Under the pieces are notes generated by a model. That model was given only the letters and a program-made list of their open reading frames with translations. It did no database searches and was not told the origin of the DNA. The translations under genes and the position numbers were made by a program. Shown here piece after piece: positions 9,425 through 17,841 of a DNA stretch of 64,000 nucleotides (the first letter of the stretch is position 1; each line of letters starts with the position of its first letter). This DNA comes from CAYPNP01 sp964412195 (GTDB lineage Bacteria; Acidobacteriota; JAAYUB01). The stretch spans positions 62,001 through 126,000 of the forward strand of contig CAYPNP010000013.1 of NCBI GenBank assembly GCA_964412195.1. Direction: 5' to 3'.

Positions 9425-10411
9425 TTGACCCCCGACGAGCGTGCGCGGCTGTTTCTGCGGTTAGTCAAGTACATCGGCCAAGAAGTGCCGGCGGGATTCC
9501 TGCGCCGGACGGGGGAGGAGTACCCCGAGCTGGGGGTGCCGTGCATCCATTCCCTGAGCGAGGGGATCTTCAAGCCGGCCGACAGCCCATACACCCTGTG
9601 CGTGTGGAGCCGCTCGGCGGCGGGGGCCGACCGGGAGGTCTACGCCGACGTGATCCATCCCCAGGCCGGCGGCGGCTGGGCCATGGACTACGCCGCCAAG
9701 AGCGGATCGCTGGACTCGGCCGTCAACCGCTCCCTCCTGGCCTGCCTGCGCGACCGGCAGCCGGTGCTGGTCATCGTCACCAGCAAGCCCAAAGGATCCC
9801 AAGGCGGGGCGCGGTACTGGCTGCTGGGGCCCGCCCTGATCGAGGGATTCGATCCGGCCGCCCGGCGCTTTCATCTGGCGGGCTGCACCGAAACCCTCAC
9901 GAGCGCCCTGGAGATTGTCGCCTCCCCGGTGGAAAGCGAGGAGATTCTCCTGCGCCAGCGGCTGTTCACGCCTTTCGCCCTGCGGGAATCCCAAGCGCCC
10001 TACCTGAGCCGCCGGGAGCCGCGGGACCAGGCTTTCCGGATCGAGGTCATCCGGGAATACCGCCAGCTCTGCTGCGTCTGCCGGTCCATGTTCGTGCTGA
10101 AGCAGCCCGCCGGGGTGATCGTGGAGGCCGAGGCCGCCCACATCATCCCGGTGGCGGAGCACGGCCCCGACGACCTGCGCAACGGATTGTCGCTGTGCCG
10201 GCGGCACCACTGGGCGTTCGATCAGGGGCTGTTCACCGTCAACGACCTGCAGGAAGTGCGGGTGTCGCCGGCGGTGCAGCGGGCGGAGCGGCAGCGCTTC
10301 GACTTGGAGGAGTACCACGGTGAAACACTGGTGCCGCCCGCCGACGAAAAGTGCCGGCCGGACGAGGCGGCGCTGGAGTGGCACCGGCGGGAGCGGTTCC
10401 TGGCGGGGTGA
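9425..10411 (+). CDS. HNH endonuclease, putative restriction enzyme
   Basis: The C-terminal half (about residues 200-280) is an HNH_2-type nuclease. CCVCRSMF supplies a zinc-binding CxxC, EAAHIIPVAEHG the catalytic His, and NGLSLCRRHHWAFDQG the Asn and final His. The N-terminal half is a separate domain with no motif I recognise and may read DNA modification or sequence. TTG at 9425, four bases after the ATPase stop, gives a start without overlap; a GTG at 9377 in the same frame would overlap the ATPase gene by 44 bases. Codon use is GC-rich like the host, so it was probably not acquired together with the AT-rich ATPase, although the genes are adjacent and co-directional. Confidence 0.75.
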   Translation: MTPDERARLFLRLVKYIGQEVPAGFLRRTGEEYPELGVPCIHSLSEGIFKPADSPYTLCVWSRSAAGADREVYADVIHPQAGGGWAMDYAAKSGSLDSAVNRSLLACLRDRQPVLVIVTSKPKGSQGGARYWLLGPALIEGFDPAARRFHLAGCTETLTSALEIVASPVESEEILLRQRLFTPFALRESQAPYLSRREPRDQAFRIEVIREYRQLCCVCRSMFVLKQPAGVIVEAEAAHIIPVAEHGPDDLRNGLSLCRRHHWAFDQGLFTVNDLQEVRVSPAVQRAERQRFDLEEYHGETLVPPADEKCRPDEAALEWHRRERFLAG

Positions 10412-10414
10412 GGG

Positions 10415-10475
10415 GGGAACTCACCACAAATGCACAGAGGGGGGAACGGTGAATCGGTGAATGGGTGAATCGGTG
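10415..10475 (+). repeat. 61-base dispersed intergenic repeat, copy 1
   Basis: This matches 16487-16547 with a single mismatch. It is built of short internal iterations (GAATCGGTGAATGGGTGAAT) preceded by a CACCACAAATGCACAGAGG motif. It begins four bases after the HNH gene stop. Confidence 0.85.
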
Positions 10476-10567
10476 GGGGACAGAGCCTAACTTCGAACGT
10501 CCAACGCTGAACATGGGGAGGGACCTGGGGGCTGGGAAATGGTGGGAGGCACTCCGAACGTCGATCC

Positions 10568-10696
10568 TTACGGAACGGCGGGAGTCTCCCACAGGGCTCG
10601 GATCGGGACGGCATACAGCCGCTCACCAAACGGCAGGCTGTGCTCTCCGTCATACAGGACCACGCCGGCCTGGAAGCGAAGGAAGTGAGTTATCGC
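10568..10696 (-). pseudogene. Remnant of a DUF4143-type AAA ATPase (C-terminal tail only)
   Basis: The minus strand encodes 42 residues ending in a proper TAA stop. They contain HFLRFQAGVVLYDGE and LPFGERLYAVPIRALW, which closely resemble the conserved end of ATPases carrying the DUF4143 domain (the GVVLYDGE, PFGERL and AVPI blocks). The frame is closed by TAG at 10697-10699, and no further homologous sequence is visible upstream, so only the tail survives. It shows that this spot lost an accessory gene. Confidence 0.6.
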
Positions 10697-10821
10697 CTAG
10701 CGGTCTCGATTTCGGCTGATTGCAAGTTTTAGTATCGGCAGATTGCAAGTTTCACGACGGCGGGATGAAATCCCAGGAGCGCCTGGATCAGTGGCCACCC
10801 GCGCCGGGGCGGCGCGGGGTA

Positions 10822-10965
10822 CGACGGACGTCGCCGCCGCCGGCGGCGACTGTCGCACGGTTTTTTCAAAGATTCGATATTCACAGATTATCCACAGACC
10901 CGAAACGCCCCGGCCATCCCGGATCCAGAGCGGATGGAGAGGCTCCTCTCTTTCGCTTTCGCGGG
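10822..10965 (+). repeat. 144-base direct repeat, left copy
   Basis: This aligns with 14683-14826 over about 144 bases at high but imperfect identity. The unit contains a perfect 10-base inverted repeat with a one-base loop (GTCGCCGCCG/CGGCGGCGAC). The core GATTCGATATTCACAGAT is conserved in both copies. The two copies flank the genes at 11106-14632. Confidence 0.85.
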
Positions 10966-11105
10966 TTGGCGCGTTCCGGCGGCAGTCCGCCCCGGCGGGG
11001 CGGACGTCCGGGGGGGATCCGGGTCCGGCGGACCCGGACTACCCGGATCCCGCGCCGGGGCGGCGCGGGGTCCGGCGGACGCGGAGCACGGCCCGCCGGG
11101 CCCCG

Positions 11106-12539
11106 TCAATCCCCGACCTTCAACAGCCGATAGAGGCCGTCCGGCAGCGCGACGAGGCCCCGTCCCGGGGCGAACAGGGCCTTCACCTGGTTCATCGTGA
11201 AGGCTCTCCCGGTAGCAGCCGGGACGGCGGGGGGCTGGGAGAAACCCCGCCGCGGCTCGCGGAAATCCAGCCAGGCCCATTTCGCCGGCTTGTCCGGGTC
11301 CCACACGAGGAGCCCGGAGAAGTCCTCGTCCAGGTACGCCCAGCGCCGAACCCCCGCGTCCGGGAGCGGCGGATTCACGATGATGTCCGCGCCCTTTGCC
11401 AGATCGACCAGAATCCACCGGGTGTATTCCACAGAGCCGTACTGCTGGAGGGTGCCGGGCGTCTGGTAGTGTTCGACAAACGCGAACAGGTCCGGATTGG
11501 ACTTCGGAAAGCGGGGCGTGGTGATCGAGTACCCGGCCCCCTTGCCGTACCTGGTCCACCGCGCACCGTCCACGATGGAGAGCTGGCCGTTGCAGACCAG
11601 CAGGTACCGGTCACCCGCGAAGGCGGTGTAAAGATCGAGGCTCTCCACGGTCCGGCCGGCCTCCTTCGGGTGCGGATCCCCCACCGCCAGCAGCTTCTCG
11701 AATGCGGCGCCGGATCGCCGAAAGATCCCCTCGGCCTTTTTGCCGGACGCGTCCTGGTACTCCAGGTCGACGAACAGGTTTCCGTCCTCCGTGAGGACGG
11801 CCCGGGAGCATTTGGAAATCGTGCCGCCCGCCACCGCCGGGAACGGCGACTTGGGCGTCAGCGGCTGGAGGAGCCTCTCCGCGTCGCAGAACATCAGGCC
11901 GCTGGAGCTGTGGCTGGAAAGCTCCAGAAGCAGGCGGCCGGCCCGGTCGATGTCCACATCGAAGACGCGCCCGTACTTGTCCTGCAGGCGGCCGGGATCG
12001 TCGGCGAGCCCGCCCCAGACCTTCCGGAGGACGGCGCCGTCCCAGGAGTAGAGATTTTCCCCGGTCAGGATGAAGAAGCGGTCCGGGCCGGCCACGATCC
12101 GGGTCGGCATCGAGAAGGCCGGATTCCGCTTCACGCCGATCTTGGCCGGCGGGCCCTCGAGGAACGGCGGCACCACGGACTTCCCGTCCTGGAAGAGCAG
12201 GGACCAGGCGCCGGCCTTGTACGAGAAGAGGCCGAACTGGTCCTTCTTGGGATCGAGCCGCCCCCAGAAGAGGAAGAAATCGCCGTTCACGACGAAGACC
12301 TCGTCGACCTCGTGGAGCCGGAGGCCGGGGGCGCCCGGGACCTCTGCCGGCAGGGGCAGCAGCGGTTCCAGGTTCCAGCGCGCCGGGGCGGCCGGGGCCG
12401 CGCCCCCGTCCTGTGGGGCGGCGGGGGGCGCCGGCGCGGAAAGCCCTCCGGGATGCGCCGGGAAGCAAAACCAGCCGGCCCAGGCCACCGCGAGGACGGA
12501 CAGCAACCCCAGCACGAGTCGTCGTGGAGTTCCCGTCAT
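11106..12539 (-). CDS. Secreted or membrane-anchored protein, probable beta-propeller
   Basis: The 477-residue product starts with a hydrophobic segment (LVLGLLSVLAVAWAGWF, residues 7-23) and then a Pro/Ala-rich linker. The rest is a series of beta-rich stretches containing recurring motifs such as FVVNGDFFLFWGRLD, FFILTGENLYSWDG, VFDVDIDRAGRLLLEL and YLLVCNGQLSIVDG. These look like blades of a propeller reading out stored values. I recognise no catalytic motif and no named family. Of two adjacent ATGs, the one at 12539 is better spaced from GGAGG; the other would begin one base after it. With the HEAT-repeat gene it forms a divergent pair bounded by direct repeats. Confidence 0.55.
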   Translation of the reverse strand: MTGTPRRLVLGLLSVLAVAWAGWFCFPAHPGGLSAPAPPAAPQDGGAAPAAPARWNLEPLLPLPAEVPGAPGLRLHEVDEVFVVNGDFFLFWGRLDPKKDQFGLFSYKAGAWSLLFQDGKSVVPPFLEGPPAKIGVKRNPAFSMPTRIVAGPDRFFILTGENLYSWDGAVLRKVWGGLADDPGRLQDKYGRVFDVDIDRAGRLLLELSSHSSSGLMFCDAERLLQPLTPKSPFPAVAGGTISKCSRAVLTEDGNLFVDLEYQDASGKKAEGIFRRSGAAFEKLLAVGDPHPKEAGRTVESLDLYTAFAGDRYLLVCNGQLSIVDGARWTRYGKGAGYSITTPRFPKSNPDLFAFVEHYQTPGTLQQYGSVEYTRWILVDLAKGADIIVNPPLPDAGVRRWAYLDEDFSGLLVWDPDKPAKWAWLDFREPRRGFSQPPAVPAATGRAFTMNQVKALFAPGRGLVALPDGLYRLLKVGD

Positions 12540-12820
12540 CATGCCTCCTTCATTGATTCGGTGTCCGACCCAAGCACCGGCCAGCCGGATGCGGCTTTTT
12601 CCGGTCCGGATGCGGCGCCGACTATGATTCAGGCTGTAAATGCCAACAATGTACCACGCCCGGCCAACGTTGTCATGATGGAATCCTCCACCGCTTCGGG
12701 CCGTCCGAAACCCGGAGCGGGCGGACGGAGAAATATCCCTTGCTACCGGAATCCGCCGGGTGTTACATGGGGACATCCTTTGGCTGGTTCCGCAACTTAG
12801 ATCCGGAGGCGGGTGTTTCC

Positions 12821-14632
12821 ATGAGGATTTTCAAACCCAACATTGCCAAACTGGAGCAAGCCCGGGATATCGATGGCCTGGTCCGGGCACTGGACGATCC
12901 CGAAGCTCCCATTCGCGCCGCTGCAATCAGGGCGCTGGGACAATCGGGAGACCGCCGGGCGGCTGGGCCGCTGTACGCCGTCGTCCGAGGGAAGGATGCC
13001 GGCGCCGCCCAGTTGGCGGCCGACGCGCTGGGCCAGATCAGCGACCCCGGCGCGGTGGACATTCTCTGCGATGCCCTGCGGGGCGGCCCCCCGCCGCTCT
13101 CACGGGCCGCGGCCGCGGCGCTGGGCCGGATAGGCGACCCCCGGGCGGTGGAACCGCTCCTGGCCCGCCTGACGGAGCTGGCGCACCGCCTCCGGCCCGG
13201 GGAAGGGCCCGGTGAGGACCGGGTGCCCCCGTGTCCACCGACAGAGTTTTTCCCCGGACTTTCGCTGCTGCAGGCGATCGCGGAGGCATTGGGGCGGATC
13301 CGCGACGAGCGGGCGATAGATTCCCTCTGCGGCCTGCTGCAGCTTCCCTATGCAGACGTGATCCGGGCCGCCGCCACGGCCCTGGGCGAGATAGGTTCCG
13401 AACGTAGCGCGGAACCTCTCTGCGATATCCTCCGGCGGGACAATGCCGGTGTGCGGAAGGCGGCCGCCGACGCTCTGGTCCGGATCGGTGCCCCGGCGCG
13501 CCTGCCGCTGGGCCGGCTCCTTCAGGAAGGCGACCGCCCCAGCCGCCAGGCCGCCGTCGACACGTTCCGACAGATCGGTCCGCCCGAGCCGCCCGATCTC
13601 CTCGCCTGGTTCGCCGTGGCCGCCAGCGACTGGCCCCTGGCGGTCTCTTTGGGTGCGGACGCCCTGGCACCGTTTGCCGCCGCGCTGAGAGACGACGATC
13701 CCGAGATCCGCCGGGCCGCGGCTGGAGCGCTGGGCGAGACCGGCCTCGAGCGAGCGGTCCAGGTGCTATGTGCCGCGCTCCGCGACCATATGCCGGCCGT
13801 GGCTCGCGCCGCGGGAGCGTCCCTGAAACGCTTGGGAGCCCCGGCGGTGGAGCCGCTCTGCGGGATGCTGGAGGATGACTCGCGGCTTGCCCGGGAGACG
13901 GCTGCCCGCACCCTGGGGGAGATCGGAGACGCCGCCGCCGTGGCGCCTCTCGGCCTGCTGGTTTGGGATGATGCGGCCTCCGTCCGCGCCGCCGCCGCGC
14001 GGGCGCTGGGGCAGATCGGCGATCCGCAGGGGGTTGATCCCCTTCTGGCGGCCCTGCAGGATCGCGAGGTCGAAGTGTGCCGCGCCGCAGCCGAGGCCTT
14101 GGGCCATCTCGGGGACACTCGCGCGGTGGAACCCCTGCTGGCCATGCTCCGCTCCCGGATGGACGATTCCCTGACCGTCGAACCGGTCGTCCGAGGCTTG
14201 CGTGGCATCCCAGACCATCGGATCTTGGGACCACTGGTCGAGACGCTGAAGAAACACTCCGATTCAGAGGAGATCTGCGGTGCCGTCGTGGACGCCTTTG
14301 TGGCCTTGAAGGACAACAACGTCTGCCGTGTCCTCGTCGACTGGGCCACGCAAAGGCGAACCATCCGGGTGAGCGAATACATCCGCTGGCCAACCGGTGT
14401 GCTGCGCGTCCTTGCATCCACTTTGGAAACCAAACCGACGTTGTTCTCGAACGATGTGCTCGTGAAGGCCGCCACTCTGCCCGACACCACCGTTCGATTT
14501 CGCGTGCAGGCCGATCGGGACGGTGATCCCGAGCAGCTGTCGCAGGAGACGGAGGTCATCAGCAACGCTGAAATTCGCCGTCTTGCCGCCCTCGAATTGA
14601 GCCGGCGGAATGATTACTCCATGCCGCCATAG
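12821..14632 (+). CDS. HEAT-repeat (PBS lyase-type) scaffold protein
   Basis: The 603 residues are almost entirely tandem helical repeats of about 30 residues, with recurring blocks such as IRAAAIRALGQSGDRRA, LSRAAAAALGRIGDPRA, IRAAATALGEIGSERS and VRAAAARALGQIGDPQG. This is the EZ/HEAT pattern of PBS lyase-like repeats. Such proteins are protein-binding scaffolds and are cytoplasmic here, with no signal peptide. The frame is open to 12740, but ATG 12821 is preceded by GGAGG at 12805-12809 and starts just before the first repeat. The last 120 residues leave the repeat pattern and form a different domain that I cannot name. Confidence 0.8.
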   Translation: MRIFKPNIAKLEQARDIDGLVRALDDPEAPIRAAAIRALGQSGDRRAAGPLYAVVRGKDAGAAQLAADALGQISDPGAVDILCDALRGGPPPLSRAAAAALGRIGDPRAVEPLLARLTELAHRLRPGEGPGEDRVPPCPPTEFFPGLSLLQAIAEALGRIRDERAIDSLCGLLQLPYADVIRAAATALGEIGSERSAEPLCDILRRDNAGVRKAAADALVRIGAPARLPLGRLLQEGDRPSRQAAVDTFRQIGPPEPPDLLAWFAVAASDWPLAVSLGADALAPFAAALRDDDPEIRRAAAGALGETGLERAVQVLCAALRDHMPAVARAAGASLKRLGAPAVEPLCGMLEDDSRLARETAARTLGEIGDAAAVAPLGLLVWDDAASVRAAAARALGQIGDPQGVDPLLAALQDREVEVCRAAAEALGHLGDTRAVEPLLAMLRSRMDDSLTVEPVVRGLRGIPDHRILGPLVETLKKHSDSEEICGAVVDAFVALKDNNVCRVLVDWATQRRTIRVSEYIRWPTGVLRVLASTLETKPTLFSNDVLVKAATLPDTTVRFRVQADRDGDPEQLSQETEVISNAEIRRLAALELSRRNDYSMPP

Positions 14633-15015
14633 ACAGCGGGGATTCCTTTTTCGTGCCTCGTCACCGCACTCCAAAGGCCGCCCGACGGACGTCGCCGCCG
14701 CCGGCGGCGACTGGCGCCCGGGTGTTTCAAAGATTCGATATTCACAGATCATCCACAGACCCGAAACGTTCCGGCCATCCCGGATCCGAAACGGGTGGGG
14801 AGGTTCCTCCCTTCCGCTTTCACGGAATTTCGGTGTCAGGCTCTGTCACGATCTCATTGCAGATTGCGGATTGCGAATTGCGAATTGCGGATTGAAAACC
14901 AGACCGCTCTCCGTGTCCTCCGTGCCTCCGTGGCGGATTCTTCCATTGCGGATTGGAACCCGGATCCCCCTTTGTGTCCTTTGCGCCTTTGCGGTGAGCT
15001 CCGGGCTGCGGGCGG
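14633..15015. other. Repeat-filled intergenic stretch
   Basis: No gene is visible. It contains the right copy of the 144-base direct repeat, a GTGTCAGGCTCTGTCAC motif at 14833-14849, iterated GATTGCGGATT/GCGAATTGC units (about 14856-14894), and two Tn-less short motifs of the CTCCGTGCCTCCGTGGCGG and TTTGCGCCTTTGCGG kind. Confidence 0.6.
14683..14826 (+). repeat. 144-base direct repeat, right copy
   Basis: This is the partner of 10822-10965, in the same orientation. It keeps the 21-base near-palindrome at its left end and the ATTCACAGAT core. Differences are scattered substitutions and a small length change, so the duplication is not very recent. Confidence 0.85.
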
Positions 15016-16437
15016 TTATTTCAGGACCAGCTCGATGACCGGGATTTCCACGTTCGGCTTCACCACGGGCAGCTCCAGGACGAGGTCGTCCGCCGACAGG
15101 CTCTCCTGGTAGGTCACGCTGGGCCGGGGCGCGCCGAACCGGATCTCCGAGCCGTCGTGCAGGAACTGGGCGTAGGCCACCTTCGAAGCGTAGCCCTTCA
15201 GCCACAAGGTCCCCATGGGATAGTCGAGCAGGTGCACGTACAGGCGCCGGGTCTTCGGGTTGTACGTCAGCAGGGAGTTGGCCGGCGCTTCGAACTCCGG
15301 CGGGGCCTGGGTGCAGCCGTAGATGGCCCGGGAGTTCCAGCGCATCCACTCGCCGATCGCCTCCAGCCGCTCCGTGGCGCGGCCGTCGAACGCGCCGCGG
15401 GCGGTGGGGCCGACGTTCAGGAGCAGGTTGCCGCCCTTGCCCACCGTCTCGGCGAGCAGGCCCAGCAGCTGCCGGGTGTCCTTCCACGTGTACTCGTCCC
15501 GGTAGTAGCCCCAGGAGCCGGAGAAGGTCTGGCACGTCTCCCACGGCACGCGCACGCCGTTCTTCTCGGGCCACTGCGATACCTTGTACTGCTCGGGCGT
15601 GGTGAAGTCGCCGCCGCCCTCGACGTCCAGCAGGTCGAGCCGGTCGTTCACAATGATATCGGGCTGCAGTTCACGCACCATCTTGAGGAGGTTCGCGGAG
15701 TCCCAGTCCCGCCGGCCCTTGCCGTGCTTGCCGGACGGGAACGAGTAGTCGAGCCAGAGGATGTCGATCCGGCCGTAGTTGGTGAGCAGCTCCCGCACCT
15801 GGTCCTTGACGTACTGGCGGTATTTGTCCATGTCGCGGCCCGCGTTCAGCGCGTCGTACTCGGCGTCGCTGGCGGGGCTCTGCGGGTGGTTGCGGTCGAC
15901 CGCATAGTCGGGGTGGTGCCAGTCCAGCAGCGAGTAGTAGAAGCCCACCCGGAGGCCCTCGGCGCGGAACGCCTCGACGAACTCCTTCACCAGGTCGCGG
16001 CCGGCGGGGGTGTTCGTGGCCTTGTAACCGGTGTACTTCGAGTCGAACAGGCAGAAGCCCTCGTGGTGCTTGGCGGTGAGGACGGCGTAGCGCATCCCCG
16101 CCGCCCGGGCGGCCCGGGCCCAGTCGCGCGGATTATAGAGGTCGGGGTCGAAGAGCCGGAAGTACTTCTCATACTCTTCGTTCGTGAGGCGCTCGTCCTT
16201 CTTGACCCACTCGTGGCGGGCCGGCAGGGCGTACAGCCCCCAGTGGATGAACATCCCGAACCGGGCCTCGGTCCACCAGGCCAGGCGGTCCGGAGGGCGG
16301 AAGTCCGCCGGCGCCGGGGACTGCGCCGGCAGGCGGCCCGCGCCCGCCAGCAGGGCGAAAAGGATCCCCACGGCCAGCGCGCGCCTGGTTCCAGTGATCC
16401 CGACTCGAAACAGGCAATCGATTTTTTGGTGATTCAT
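15016..16437 (-). CDS. Exported GH29 alpha-L-fucosidase
   Basis: GH29 enzymes hydrolyse terminal alpha-linked L-fucose with retention of configuration. The 473-residue protein has an N-terminal signal segment (ALAVGILFALLAGAGRLPAQ). Family landmarks follow: ARFGMFIHWGLYALP (substrate-binding His and Trp), AKHHEGFCLFDS (the HH pair), and DILWLDYSF, whose Asp is the expected nucleophile. WGYYRDEYTW and GNLLLNVGPTARG lie near the end of the barrel. The start at 16437 gives a normal signal peptide; the upstream extension of the frame runs into repeats. It stands alone between repeat blocks, with no transporter or other glycosidase nearby, so its substrate is not defined by context. Confidence 0.93.
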   Translation of the reverse strand: MNHQKIDCLFRVGITGTRRALAVGILFALLAGAGRLPAQSPAPADFRPPDRLAWWTEARFGMFIHWGLYALPARHEWVKKDERLTNEEYEKYFRLFDPDLYNPRDWARAARAAGMRYAVLTAKHHEGFCLFDSKYTGYKATNTPAGRDLVKEFVEAFRAEGLRVGFYYSLLDWHHPDYAVDRNHPQSPASDAEYDALNAGRDMDKYRQYVKDQVRELLTNYGRIDILWLDYSFPSGKHGKGRRDWDSANLLKMVRELQPDIIVNDRLDLLDVEGGGDFTTPEQYKVSQWPEKNGVRVPWETCQTFSGSWGYYRDEYTWKDTRQLLGLLAETVGKGGNLLLNVGPTARGAFDGRATERLEAIGEWMRWNSRAIYGCTQAPPEFEAPANSLLTYNPKTRRLYVHLLDYPMGTLWLKGYASKVAYAQFLHDGSEIRFGAPRPSVTYQESLSADDLVLELPVVKPNVEIPVIELVLK

Positions 16438-16980
16438 GATGGGGATGGAATAATCCGGGGAGCGCAGGGAAGTCAAGGGAAAACGCGGGAACTCACCACA
16501 AAGGCACAGAGGGGGGAACGGTGAATCGGTGAATGGGTGAATCGGTGAATCGGGCCAGCCGAAAGACGGACGTCGAACATCGAACGCTGAAGTCAATCCG
16601 CAATCCGGAAACAGGACCACGAAATACACAAACACACGAAAGGGTTTCAAGCCGCAATCCAAGAATTCGCCACGGAGGCACGGAGGACACAGAGAGAATC
16701 TATTGTGGATGGCGGATTGAAAGCCTTTCGTGTGGTTCGTGTGGTTCGTGGTTTGATTGCGGATTACGGATTGCGGATTGCGGATTGAATCCTTTCGTGT
16801 GGTTCGTGTGGTTCGTGGTTGATCACTGATTTCGGATTGCGGATTGTGGATTAACGTGGGGATTTCCGGACCACTTTTCCCGGAACCTGCATCCCATGGG
16901 TGACCGGCGGCGGGTCCGGCCCCGGCGGACCGGCGGCCGGCCGGATCGAAAATCAACCCAGCAAAGGAGAATACAGAGCC
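16438..16980. other. Repeat-filled intergenic stretch
   Basis: No gene is visible in 540 bases. It contains the second copy of the 61-base repeat, CGAACATCGAACGCTGAA units, a GCCACGGAGGCACGGAGG unit (about 16670-16688), two copies of GTGTGGTTCGTGTGGTTCGT (about 16728 and 16797) and iterated GGATTGCGGATT (about 16755-16788 and 16831-16852). The last bases hold the ribosome site AAAGGAGA of the next gene. Confidence 0.6.
16487..16547 (+). repeat. 61-base dispersed intergenic repeat, copy 2
   Basis: One mismatch in 61 bases to 10415-10475. A shorter related piece (GGTGAATGGGTGAA) lies near 18206. Confidence 0.85.
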
Positions 16981-17436
16981 ATGGCCACGAAACATAAATA
17001 TCCCACCGTCCAGTCCTACCTGTTCTTCGACGGGCGGTGCGAGGAGGCCCTCGACTACTACCGCCGCACCGTCGGCGCCAAGGTGACGGAGCTGATGCGC
17101 TTCAAGGACAGCCCCGAACCGTCGCAGGTCAAGCCCGGGTCGGAAAACAAGGTCATGCACGCCAACTTCCAGATCGGCGACACCCAGGTGATGGCCTCCG
17201 ACGGGCGCTGCGAGGGGAAGCCGAACTTCGAGGGCTTCGCCCTGACGCTCAACGTGCCGGACGAGGCCGAGGCCGAGCAGCGGTTCGCCGCCCTGGCCGA
17301 CGGCGGGAAGGTGCAGATGCCCCTGTCCCGGACCTTCTTCTCACCGAAGTTCGGGATGGTCTCGGACCGGTTCGGGGTGAAGTGGATGGTGATCGTCGAG
17401 CCGAAGGAGGCCGGGACCCCGGCGCAGCGGCGGTAG
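16981..17436 (+). CDS. VOC-superfamily protein, PhnB/glyoxalase-like
   Basis: This 151-residue cytoplasmic protein has the PhnB-type fold of two beta-alpha-beta-beta-beta modules. It shows the typical opening PTVQSYLFFDGRCEEALDYY, MHANFQIGDTQVMASD in the middle, and GGKVQMPLSRTFFSPKFGMV with DRFGVKWMV at the end. PhnB-like members often lack the metal ligands of true glyoxalases, and their substrates are mostly unknown. The ATG follows AAAGGAGA at a good distance. It converges with the RNA-binding protein gene, with a strong hairpin between them. Confidence 0.85.
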   Translation: MATKHKYPTVQSYLFFDGRCEEALDYYRRTVGAKVTELMRFKDSPEPSQVKPGSENKVMHANFQIGDTQVMASDGRCEGKPNFEGFALTLNVPDEAEAEQRFAALADGGKVQMPLSRTFFSPKFGMVSDRFGVKWMVIVEPKEAGTPAQRR

Positions 17437-17526
17437 CGGAAACAGATCGAACCGCAAAGGCGCGAAGGACGCAAAGGGGGAATGAGGCGAGGGCAGGCGG
17501 GCCTTTGCGGACGGACAATGACAAGC

Positions 17527-17563
17527 GCCGCCGGGGATTGCCTGCCGGCAATCCCCGGTCGGC
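17527..17563. terminator. Strong hairpin between convergent genes
   Basis: CCGGGGATTGCC at 17531-17542 and its exact complement at 17547-17558 enclose a four-base loop. GCCG/CGGC extends the stem with one bulge. It lies between the VOC gene and the RNA-binding protein gene, which end towards each other. There is no T tract, so a bidirectional transcript-end or stabilising role is inferred. Confidence 0.55.
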
Positions 17564-17577
17564 GGAATTTAAATCTG

Positions 17578-17841
17578 TTACCAGCGGGGGCGGCGCTCTT
17601 CGCGGGGACGGGCTTCGTTCACCTTGAGGTTCCGGCCGTCCAGGTCCTTGCCGTCGAGCGACTGGATCGCCTCGGCGGCGCCGGTGGACATCTCCACGAA
17701 ACCAAACCCGCGCGGCCGGCCGGTTTCCCGGTCCGTGATCAGGGCGACCGACTCGACCGTCCCGTGGGCGGCGAACAGCTGCTGGATCTGATCTTCCGTG
17801 GCGCTGAAGGGCAGGTTTCCGACATAGATCTTCTTCGACAT
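17578..17841 (-). CDS. Small RRM-type RNA-binding protein
   Basis: The 87-residue protein is a single RNA-recognition motif with RNP-2 KIYVGNLPF at residues 4-12 and RNP-1 GRPRGFGFVEM near residues 42-52, followed by a short basic tail (ARPREERRPRW). Bacterial proteins of this size bind single-stranded RNA and are often induced by cold. The ATG at 17841 is preceded by GGGAG. A longer open frame to 18048 has no family support. The gene has a long untranslated leader (about 190 bases) if the TATA-like box near 18040 is its promoter. Confidence 0.93.
   Translation of the reverse strand: MSKKIYVGNLPFSATEDQIQQLFAAHGTVESVALITDRETGRPRGFGFVEMSTGAAEAIQSLDGKDLDGRNLKVNEARPREERRPRW

Larger units (their letters stand above)
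10412..11105. other. Gene-poor stretch with repeats and a decayed gene
   Basis: No intact gene is visible here. It holds a 61-base dispersed repeat (10415-10475), the remnant of a DUF4143-type protein (10568-10696, minus strand), one arm of a 144-base direct repeat (10822-10965), and a 20-base GC-rich sequence that occurs at 10801-10820 and again at 11052-11071. Confidence 0.6.

Noticed and set aside
10888..10896. TTATCCACA, a perfect DnaA box, in the left direct repeat
   Set aside because: It is isolated and about 33 kb from dnaA, and the right copy of the repeat has a mismatch; probably chance within the repeat.
14856..14894. Iterated GATTGCGGATT units considered as a CRISPR array
   Set aside because: Units are short, contiguous and without unique spacers; no cas gene is in the window.
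15157..16524. Long plus-strand open frame opposite the fucosidase
   Set aside because: GH29 motifs are on the minus strand; the opposing frame has no recognisable domain.
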